In this document: positions 56,615-64,000 of the stretch, in pieces
How the letters are laid out: each line of letters starts with the position of its first letter
Numbering within the stretch: the stretch's first letter is position 1
Translations under genes and position numbers: made by a program
Notes under the pieces: generated by a model
The model's database searches: none
What the model was told of the DNA's origin: nothing
Seen by the model: the letters and a program-made list of their open reading frames with translations, nothing else
Assembly: GCA_023101885.1 (NCBI GenBank)
Contig: JALPQD010000401.1
Span: forward strand, 1,612,001-1,676,000
Length of the DNA: 64,000 nucleotides
From: Typhlomys cinereus
Taxonomy: Eukaryota > Chordata > Mammalia > Rodentia > Platacanthomyidae
Reading direction: 5' to 3'

Positions 56615-57808
56615 GGTGGGCGGGGCGGGCGGAGACTTACCTAGGTCGTGGGGTGAGGCCCGGCCGGACCGCGCGTGCGTCCCGACCGGTGGAGCGGGGC
56701 GGGGTGCAAAGGGGGGATGGGGGCGACGGCTTGGAGCTATTTAACCCGAGGGCAGCTGGGGCGGGGCTCGGACGGACGCAGTGGGAGGTCCTCCTGGTCC
56801 CTGAGTCCCGCGCGCGGCTCCGGCTGGATGGTGGGAGTCGGAGCCGGGTCCCTGTGGGCCGACCTGGGGGTCCTGGTGGGCGGTGCGCGGGGGGCGGGGG
56901 TACTCACCAGCTAGGGTGCGGCGTTGAGGCCCGGCTGGACCGCGCGCGCGCGCGCGTCCCGACCAGCGGAGCGGGTTAGGGTGCAAAAGGGGGGATGGGG
57001 GCGACGGCGTGGAGCTATTTAACCCGAGGGCAGCTGGGGCGGGGCCCGGGCGCAGGGGGAGGTCCTCCTGGTCCCTGGGTCCCGCGCGCGGCTCCGGCTG
57101 GATGGTGGGAGGCGGAGCCGGGTCCCTGTGGGCCGACCTGGGGGTCCTGGTGTGCGGTGCGCGGGGGGGCGGGGGTACTCACCAGCTAGGGCGCGGCGTG
57201 GACGCCCGGCTGGACCGCGCGTGCGCGTCCCGACCGGCGGAGCGGGTTTAGGGTGCAAAAGGGGGGATGGGGGCGACGGCGTGGAGCTATTTAACCCGAG
57301 GGCAGCTGGGGCGGGGCCCGGGCGCAGGGGGAGGTCCTCCTGGTCCCTGGGTCCCGCGCGCGCTCCGGCTGGATGGTGGGAGGCGGAGCCGGGGTCCCTG
57401 TGGGCCGACCTGGGGGTCCTGGTGGGCGGTGCGCGGGGGGGCGGGGGTACTCACCAGCTAGGGCGCGGCGTGGACGCCCGGCTGAACCGCGCGCGCGTCC
57501 CGACCGGCGGAGCGGGTTAGGGTGCAAAAGGGGGGATGGGGGCGACGGCGTGGAGCTATTTAACCCGAGGGCAGCTGGGGCAGGGCCCGGGCGCAGGGGA
57601 GGTCCTCCTGGTCCCTGGGTCCCGCGCGCGGCTCCGGCTGGATGGTGGGAGGCGGAGCCGGGTCCCTGTGGGCCGACCTGGGGTCCTGGTGGGCGGTGCG
57701 CGGGGGGGGGGGGGCGGGGGTACTCAGCAGCTAGGGCGCGGCGTGGACGCCCGGCTGGACCGCGCGCGCGCGTCCCGACCGGCGGAGCGGGTTTAGGGTG
57801 CAAAAAGG
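56615..57808 (-). promoter_or_regulatory. L1 5' UTR: four tandem promoter monomers plus a partial one
   Basis: GC-rich, CpG-dense tandem array. Using the 'gggtgcaaa' word as a ruler, unit boundaries fall at 56702, 56979, 57251, 57520 and 57796, giving units of 277, 272, 269 and 276 bp. A partial, more diverged unit (56615-56701) joins ORF1. Units differ by few substitutions and one- to several-base indels. In mouse L1s such monomers act as RNA polymerase II promoters, and I infer the same role here. The sequence is unlike the mouse A, Tf and Gf monomers as I remember them. Each unit carries TATTTAA on the plus strand. Three of four carry a sense-strand GGTGAGT donor-like motif. Confidence 0.95.
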
Positions 57809-57825
57809 ACATCTTTTTATATCTT
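57809..57825. repeat. L1 target-site duplication, right copy
   Basis: Identical to 50605-50621 and directly follows the first monomer (5' end of the L1). The flank continues AATTCAC. Confidence 0.96.
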
Positions 57826-58148
57826 AATTCACTTTTCTTTTTTCAGATTTTACCCCCCCCCTTCATCTTTTATTTCTCCTAAAGCACTATCTGCTGTGAT
57901 TGCTGATTCTTATTTTCCATCTGGTTTACACTTCATTTCTGAAATTGTTTTTCTTCGTTACTTATTCTTTCTTAAGTTCAACCTCATCTATGATTTTATA
58001 ATTCAATTTATGCTACTCTTTTTCATCTCGTACAGTACTGAATTATAATTTTAATCTATCTTATAAACAGGTCTTTCTGGCCTGCTTTCACTGCCTGTGT
58101 GTGTGACTGTTGTTTTGCTTTCCATTTTTCTTTTAGAACAGTGTCTTA
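57826..58148. other. T-rich single-copy DNA
   Basis: Could be an old antisense LINE relic, but no secure landmark. A C9 run lies near 57853-57861. Confidence 0.35.
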
Positions 58149-58445
58149 GGGGCTAGGGAAATGGCTTAGGGGTTAAAGCCTTTGCTTTGTAAGCAAAAGA
58201 ACCAGAATTCCGATCTCCAGATCCCATGTAAAAAATGCTGGGAAATGGAAACAGCCTGCACTTGTAACTTTAGAAGGCAGAGCCCGGCAAACCCCAAAGC
58301 AAAGCAATAAGGAGGTAGAACAATCCAGGATGATTCTTGATGTCATCCCTAGGCCTCTACAGACACACACACTCAAGTGCCTTCTTGGACACACGCGCAC
58401 ACACACACACACACAGAGAGAGAGGGAGAGAGAGAGAGGCAAAAA
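58149..58445 (+). repeat. B2-superfamily SINE, older subfamily
   Basis: 'gggctagggaaatggcttag', 'gcaaagcaataaggaggtag', 'gatgattcttgatgtcatcc', then (CA)n and (GA)n and an A-rich tail. Confidence 0.9.
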
Positions 58446-59089
58446 ATAAAAAAGGCGAGGTTTTGACTTCAAAATGCATTTAATACTTTAATTTTAAAAT
58501 TGGGTTTTTTAAATTTAGAAACAGATGTGGCTTAGGAAGCCCTTCTTTCTTTTGCAAAGTACCTCTTCCTGATGTAGTGGGATGTTGAAAAATACAAGGC
58601 TGCTTTATAAGACTTCTTTCCACTACCATTAGCCCCCTTCATCTCTGTTGTCATTCTTTTTTTTTTTTAATCTTCCAGAAGATTCTCCAGAATTTGGAGC
58701 CTTGTTCTGGACCTGAGCCCTGAGGGGTTGGTTTCCACAGTTCCAAGTAATCAGCTTGTCCTGTGAGCCCTTTGAAGTCACTGTCTGTCGGACTAGCCAA
58801 GGCCCCTGCAGTGTTGCTGCTCCCTTCACATGGATGCTTCCTGTTTCCTAATGAATGCACGGTGGTTGTTGGAGATTTCCTTGTTCCTAGGCCCACCAAA
58901 TACCTTCTTGCTGCCATCCTCATTTATAGACACTGGCAGTGTACGGGTCTGCAATACAGAGAATTTTTTTCTGTAATATATACTCTCCACTCGTGTCCTG
59001 GGTTTTCTTAGAGATCCTTTGTCACCCATTTTTATTGTAAATCTGTCTGCATGTTGAATGTGCTGTTCAATATTTCTTGTCTGTATATG
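58446..59089. other. Single-copy DNA, no supported gene
   Basis: Minus frames of 66-93 codons overlap in this stretch without recognisable domains. Confidence 0.4.
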
Positions 59090-59428
59090 CCTGTGTGGCA
59101 CATACACATTTGCATATGTATGGGTTCACATATGTGTGCTGGTGCAAGTGCACATATATGAGCATGTGTGTGGAGGCCTGAGTTGGCATTGGGTGGATTC
59201 TCCAATCATGCCCCACTTGTCTTATTAGGTAGGATCTATCAAATGGACCCAGATCTTACCAATCAGCTAGGCTAGATAGCTTGCTCTAGGGATCATTTAT
59301 CTCTTACTGTACATGTTGGGATTATAGTCACCAAGACTTCCTGGTTTTTAAAGGGGTTCCAAGATCTAAATTCTAGTCCTCACCCTGGCTGGAGAAGACC
59401 CTTATCTCCTGAGCCAACTCCCTAGCCT
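59090..59428 (-). repeat. B4/RSINE-type SINE
   Basis: GT/CA-rich lead, 'gtgtggaggcctgagttggc', an antisense B1-like middle ('tacatgttgggattatagtc') and head complement 'cctgagccaactccctagcc'. Confidence 0.75.
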
Positions 59429-59439
59429 CTGAGGTTGTG

Positions 59440-59471
59440 TTTAAAAAAATATTTTATTTACATATTTAGAA

Positions 59472-59504
<33 letters not shown>

Positions 59505-59615
59505 TCCCGGTGCCCATGTGGAGGTCTGGAGGCAGAAGTAATTCTCTCCTTCCACCACATGGGCTCTCAGGGATTGAACTCAGATCCTCAGGTTTTTGTA
59601 CCCTTTGCCAGCCCA
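59440..59615 (-). repeat. B3-type SINE with (GA)n
   Basis: (GA)n at about 59471-59505, 'ctccttccaccacatgggct', 'gggattgaactcagatcctc' and 'ctttgccagccca'. Confidence 0.75.
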
Positions 59616-61564
59616 GTTCCAATGTTTTTAGTGTGGGAAGTAGGAGATTTCAAAACCCTCTTCTGTCATCCCCACCTTCCCAGAACAAGACATATTCTCC
59701 ATGAGCATTGAAACCATCTGCTCCTCTCTAGTTGGGTACAATCCTAGCCTTGTACAGTTCTTGGTTTATGATCAGCTGCCTTCCTCCTGGGTGCGGAACT
59801 CCAGGTCCAGCTGCAGTGTCTCAGGGGATGTTCACCAGCTGTTCCTCACATTCAGCCACACCAAGCCAGCCACTTGGGTGATGCGCGTGATCGCTGAAGG
59901 TACCAGTTGTCATTTTTGTCACTCTTCTGATTATGAAGTGGCACCAGTCTTGAAAGCTCTGCTTTGACCATATTTTTGTTCATAAACTCTGTGACCTTTA
60001 GTGCATTAATGAACAGAAGGTGGTTTTAATAAAGCACATCTCATAGTATGTCAGGAACAGGAGGCGCATGAAGGAGTGCTTGGGAATGAGAAAGCATCGA
60101 TATGTTTCTACTGCAAGAATAAACAAAACAGATCACCTCTCAATCTGGGGAAGACTCATGACTGTTGGCAGAGGAAGCCATCGGAGCAAAGGGACAATGT
60201 TGACCTAATCGACCCCTTTGCTGACTGTTGCTCTGCTAACCACAGTGAGATGAAACGGCAGATGCCGTGTGCTTCTGAAGTTGGTAGTTACCATCCCGAA
60301 CACAAGACAGAGTGCCATGAGCATAATGGGTTATGGGCAAAATTTGGGGATCAATATTAGAAAAATCCATTAAAATGTCAAGTACAAAGGACCGAAAGAA
60401 TAGGATACAGTGTTGCGGGGACTTGTCCTTTTATGCTATATGACTTTGGAAATGTGTACATGTACTGCTTCTTCATTAGTGATGACGGAGAACTTTTTAA
60501 AAGCCACCTTGAGCAAAAGGTTGTTTGTACTTTTCTAGGTTCTTCTGGACGGATGAAAATGGTCAAGGCTTTGTTCCCCCATGTTTCCTTCCAGGGACTT
60601 GAATTTCCGTTGGGCAACAACTGTGGTTCTTCTGCTAAACTTTTCTTGGTTTATAGATCAAGCCATATTTTACTGATTTGTGATCTTGATTATTCATGAG
60701 GTGGCATAATTTTTAAAGTCTGCCTATTAAACGTGTACAAAGAACCTAAATCTTTTATTGCCTTATTTACTGGGATTTTATTTCTCTTTTGCTTCCTATG
60801 GGATTTTTTTTATGATTAAGGAGAGTTTCCATTTACCATCCTTACTGTATTTTTCATTTTATTCTTTTGCTGTTTAAAAGTCAATTTAACTGAATTTTGC
60901 TTAACTTTTCACACATAGAAGTTCAAGATTTTTATTCCTCCCTGTCTAGTGGCCATCACCGAGCTCAAGTTTTAAAAGCTCATTTTTTCCCTCCCAGCAC
61001 TTACACATGAGTGAAAATTTCTTGTGTAATATTTTATTGTCTTACCTAGAGTTGAGGCAGCTCCTTTTGTTGGGGTAAAGACATTCTCTGCTTACAAAGA
61101 AAGAAGCAGAGAATGCATATATCCTGCCTAGCAGGCATGGGATTATGGGAGTGATTGGCCAAATCTCTCCTGTAAGTACTCCCAAGTAAGCTGGGAAAGA
61201 CTTCTTGGCCCCTTGAGAATCATAGCAGTGGCACCTCCCTCACCCCGAGATTATGCCCAGTGGGTCCTAGAAGCTACCTGCCTTTCTTCAGAGTATCAAC
61301 CTGACCTTAAGCTCTTCATTGAGTATTTTCACAGCAAATTTCATTGACTCCAAGTAGTTGTCTCAACATTAAATTCATCTCTGTCCTGCACAATATTTGA
61401 TTTAACATTTCACCACAAAAGGAAGAAAGAGTTCAAGAAGCCCCACACCTCCCTGATAGACTATCCTTGGTCAATACTGGATGGGAAAGGAAGCTGCTTT
61501 CCTGAATGGTACTCACTGGTAGATGATTTATGCACCAGCAAGTACCTGGGCACATGTCATTAAA
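59616..61564. other. Repeat-poor DNA with three modest plus-strand ORFs
   Basis: Frames at 59701-59967 (88 codons), 60076-60360 (94 codons) and 60433-60699 (88 codons) follow one another in moderately GC-rich DNA without a recognised repeat. I recognise no domain in any. An ATTAAA word lies at 60727. A host exon, 3' UTR or old retrocopy is possible but not supported enough to call. Confidence 0.3.
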
Positions 61565-61757
61565 GGTGACCCAGACGAAACACAGATGAATATATATGCA
61601 AAAGGGTGTGAAAGTAGGAGGGAGACTGGTAGAGAAGAAGGGAGTTTAGTGGTGGAAAAAGGAAGGGGATAGGGTTAGGTAATAAGGGATAAAAATGATA
61701 TAAATTAATTGTATTCATGTATGAAACTAAAATAATAAAAATAAATAAATATTACAT
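61565..61757 (+). repeat. Rodent L1 3'-end fragment (Lx-like)
   Basis: Purine-rich stretch, 'aggtaataagggataaaaat', 'ttgtattcatgtatgaaact' and an 'aataaaaataaataaat' tail are typical of older rodent L1 3' ends. Confidence 0.6.
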
Positions 61758-61797
61758 TGGTTTCCACTGGACTTCCTCTAGGCAGTGCTAATTTAAT

Positions 61798-62217
61798 TGC
61801 AAGAAGGAAGAGGAGATAGAATAGGAAGAGAGGAGAAGGAGAAGAAGGAAGAGGAGGAGGAGAAGGAGAGAGGGAGGAGAAGTAGGAGGAGACGGAAGAA
61901 GAGGAGAAGGAAACAGGAGAGAAGAAGGAGAAGAAGGAAGAAGAGGAGGAGGAAGAGGAGAAAGGGAGAGGAGGAGGAAGAGGAGAAAAGGAGAGGAGAA
62001 GGAGAAGAAAGGAGGAGAAGTAAGGGGAAGAGGGGAGGAGGTGAAAGAGGAGGAGAAGGGAGAGGAGGGGAAGGGGCGGGAGGGGAGAAGGAAGGGGAGG
62101 AGGAGGAGGGAGAAGAGGATAGGGAGGAGAGAAAGGGGGAGGAGGGGGAGGAGGAGGAGTAGGGGAATGAGGAAGAGGTGCAGGAGAAGGGGAAAGAGAA
62201 GAGGAACTAGGAAGGGA
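61798..62217. repeat. 420-bp polypurine (GGA/GAA) tract
   Basis: Almost pure A/G on the plus strand, with GAAGAGGAGG-type words and only isolated pyrimidines. The frames of 121 codons (plus, Glu/Arg/Lys) and 181 codons (minus, Ser/Pro/Leu) are translations of the repeat, not genes. Confidence 0.97.
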
Positions 62218-62668
62218 CTGAGGCCTTGAGCATGCTGGGCAAGTGCTCAACTGTTCCCTCCCTTGACTAGTCTGAATTTTCTTAATTCAAACTGATGAGT
62301 TCACCTAGATGAACTGGTTTCCAAAGACAAAGTGCTGATGTCCATAAACATTCTTCTTGTTACCTAGACGAGACCTGCTGTCTTCTCTCATGTATTTTGC
62401 TCTGTGTGTCCCAGTGAAGTATTTTTCTGCTTGGCCGGTAGGCACTTCTGACAAAATTTATTTATCACCAGTCCTTGAAGGAGGGTTCCAAGCAGGTTTC
62501 ACTCTAGGGGAGAGTGTTACCTTCCGTCTGTTTCAAAATGGAAACTTATTTTATATTACAAAGTACCAAGGACACATTAGGTGTAGTTTTTTTTTTTCTT
62601 TTTTTAACATTACAGAATACAATGAATTTCCTAACAGATGCAAATTCTAAAATTACAATTGTATAAAC
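62218..62668. other. Single-copy DNA, no supported gene
   Basis: A 97-codon plus frame (62357-62650) runs into a T-tract and has no recognisable domain. Confidence 0.4.
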
Positions 62669-62681
62669 TATTAATGTTCAG

Positions 62682-62886
62682 GGGGCTGGAGAGATGGCTC
62701 AGGGGTAAGCCTCTGTCTTGCAAGCAGAGGGTTCTGAGTTCCGATCCCAGATCCCATGTACAAATGCCGGGCGGAAGCGGGGGCAGCCTGGGTTTCTGGT
62801 CCTGGTAGGCGGAGCCGGTGATTCCCGGGGCAGAGTAAAAAAAAAGGTAGAAGCAGTCCATGATGATTCCCGAATTCACCCTTGGG

Positions 62887-62933
<47 letters not shown>

Positions 62934-62980
62934 GCACGCACGTGCGCGCGCGCACACACACACACTTGAATAAAAAAATG
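62682..62980 (+). repeat. Young B2-like SINE, complete
   Basis: 'ggggctggagagatggctca' (A-box TGGCTCAGGGG), B-box region 'gagttccgatcccag', 'ttctggtcctggtaggcgga', 'gatgattcccgaattcaccc' and (CA)n/(CG)n at about 62890-62964. It ends 'cttgaataaaaaaatg' (AATAAA). A perfect 13-bp duplication, TATTAATGTTCAG, lies at 62669-62681 and 62981-62993. Confidence 0.97.
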
Positions 62981-62993
62981 TATTAATGTTCAG

Positions 62994-63221
62994 ATAAGAA
63001 TTGTAGGACGGCCTAATTTCTACTATTTTTTGTTAACTTTTTCTATTGTAGTATTTTTTGTTCTGATTCAACATTATAATCACCTGCGGAAAGTTTGGAA
63101 AGACTTTATAGGACAGATATCAGTACTTTGCAATCATTTCCTAAGGTAATTTTAGAAAGGAGGTTCTGAAAAATCAGTGACTCAAATTTAAATATATATA
63201 TCTAATATAAATGTAGATATA
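62994..63221. other. AT-rich single-copy DNA
   Basis: A short (TA)-rich patch lies near 63190-63225. Confidence 0.4.
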
Positions 63222-63302
63222 TATTTAATTTGGTAGAGTACTGTCCCAGCATGTGCAAGATCTTGGGTTTGAGTCCCAGTGTTGCAAGGTAAATGTTAAA
63301 AG
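63222..63302 (+). repeat. ID-type SINE, partial
   Basis: 'ggtagagtactgtcccagca', 'tgtgcaagatcttgggtttg' and 'agtcccagtgttgcaagg': ID body missing its first bases. Confidence 0.7.
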
Positions 63303-63684
63303 GAAAATTTCAACCTGCCATGATCGCCACACAGTGCGCTGAATAAACAGTACTGTCATTTGACAGTTTACATAGATGCCATATGATTCTGGAGTATCCA
63401 AGCATGGCGTGGAGGCCCATGAAGTGACCGTGGGGAGTGTGCTGCACTTAGAGCATCTCTCGTGTTTAAAGCTCTGCTTTGTCTTCTTGTCTTGGTTCTT
63501 TGGGGTGGCAGCTATGAAACCTGGAATGGGAAAATAAACAATAGAAAATTTTGGTTTACAAATCTGGAGTTGAGAAGTTCAAGATGAAGAGGAAGACAGA
63601 CTTGGTGTTCAATGGAGGCATATTCAGTATAGATAGAGGTGTGTGTTTTTTTTTAGTATCTTGAAATGGTAGAAGGTGAAGATG
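63303..63684. other. Single-copy DNA
   Basis: Nothing recognised. Confidence 0.4.
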
Positions 63685-64000
63685 CTCCCTTTTTTTTTTG
63701 ATTGTGTGTGTTCACATGTTCATGTATGTGCAGATGTACATGCACTTGCATGCATATGGAGGTCAGAAAACGACCTCAGGTGTCATCCTCAGAAGTACTG
63801 TCTTCCCCCTCTGATTCAGGATCTCTTGTTCAGCTGGAGTTCATCGAGCAGCAGCAGCCTGGCCAGCCATCCCCAGGGTCACACCTGGCTCTGCTTCCCT
63901 AGGGCTGGGATCACATGTTTGTGCCATCCTGCCCACTTTTTTCTAGGGATCAAAATCAGGTCTTCGCGTCTGCAAGCAAGTACTTCATTACCTGAGCTAT
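63685..64000 (-). repeat. B4/RSINE-type SINE, cut by the window end
   Basis: T10, GT/CA-rich lead, 'catatggaggtcagaaaacg', an antisense B1-like middle ('ctagggctgggatcacatgt') and 'caaaatcaggtcttcgcgtc', running off the window at 'acctgagctat'. Confidence 0.75.

Larger units (their letters stand above)
50622..57808 (-). mobile_element. Full-length L1 retrotransposon, 7.2 kb
   Basis: A complete non-LTR retrotransposon read on the minus strand: monomeric 5' UTR (about 56615-57808), ORF1 (55489-56558), ORF2 (51621-55438), 3' UTR and poly(A) (50622-51620). Direct evidence is the perfect 17-bp target-site duplication, the A tail, the coiled-coil ORF1 product, and the endonuclease, reverse-transcriptase and Cys/His motifs of ORF2. 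L1s move by nicking DNA with the ORF2 endonuclease and copying their RNA at the nick. This copy is full length but both ORFs carry frameshifts, so as written it cannot encode its proteins. The intact duplication and near-identical monomers suggest a recent insertion. Whether all frameshifts are genuine is open. Confidence 0.97.

Noticed and set aside
56600..57800. CpG island as the promoter of a host gene
   Set aside because: The island is fully explained by tandem L1 promoter monomers inside the target-site duplication.
56615..57808. Direct repeats as a CRISPR-like or satellite array
   Set aside because: Units are ~270 bp with no spacers and join L1 ORF1, so they are L1 5' UTR monomers.
56653..57882. 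Many long ORFs on both strands in GC-rich DNA
   Set aside because: GC-rich repeats lack stop codons; the frames repeat with the monomer period and change frame at indels.
61705..62250. 181-codon minus ORF (Pro/Ser/Leu) and 121-codon plus ORF (Glu/Arg)
   Set aside because: They are translations of the polypurine tract.

Overview
This is mammalian nuclear DNA, almost certainly from a rodent. The evidence is repeat content: ID, B1/B4-type and B2-superfamily SINEs, rodent MaLR-type LTRs and L1 elements with a monomeric 5' UTR. B1 together with B2-superfamily SINEs points to myodont rodents (Muroidea plus Dipodoidea). The dominant B2-like SINE differs from standard mouse and rat B2 downstream of its tRNA-like head. 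A non-murid lineage such as a jerboa or jumping mouse is therefore my best guess, but this is inference.

I found no protein-coding exon of a host gene that I can support, and no rRNA, tRNA or other RNA gene. The window reads as gene-poor intergenic or intronic sequence. Most open frames are chance frames in repeats, microsatellites or GC-rich monomers. The only real coding remains are the two broken ORFs of an L1.

The centrepiece is a full-length L1 on the minus strand, about 50622-57808 (7.2 kb), flanked by a perfect 17-bp target-site duplication. In its own 5'-to-3' order it has four tandem ~270-bp GC-rich promoter monomers plus a partial one, ORF1 (coiled coil and RNA-binding domain), ORF2 (endonuclease, reverse transcriptase, C-terminal Cys/His motif), a ~1-kb 3' UTR with a G-rich polypurine tract, and a poly(A) tail. 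Both ORFs are broken by small frameshifts that mostly sit in homopolymers. A short 5'-truncated copy of the same subfamily at about 8.9-9.2 kb is nearly identical and has a perfect 16-bp duplication, so the subfamily moved recently.

The rest is layered repeats. About 0-15 kb holds B2-like, ID and B3-type SINEs, rodent L1 3' ends and microsatellites. About 15.9-22.5 kb holds ancient L1 relics cut by younger SINEs and an LTR. About 23-32 kb holds MaLR-type LTRs and nested L1 and SINE insertions (28.4-30.2 kb is a clear three-layer nest). About 33-50 kb is mostly single-copy AT-rich DNA with scattered SINEs and LTR fragments. About 58-64 kb holds more SINEs, a 420-bp polypurine tract and a young SINE with a perfect duplication. 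The young B2-like SINEs end in (CA)n plus an A-rich tail with AATAAA, so this family seeds many of the window's microsatellites.
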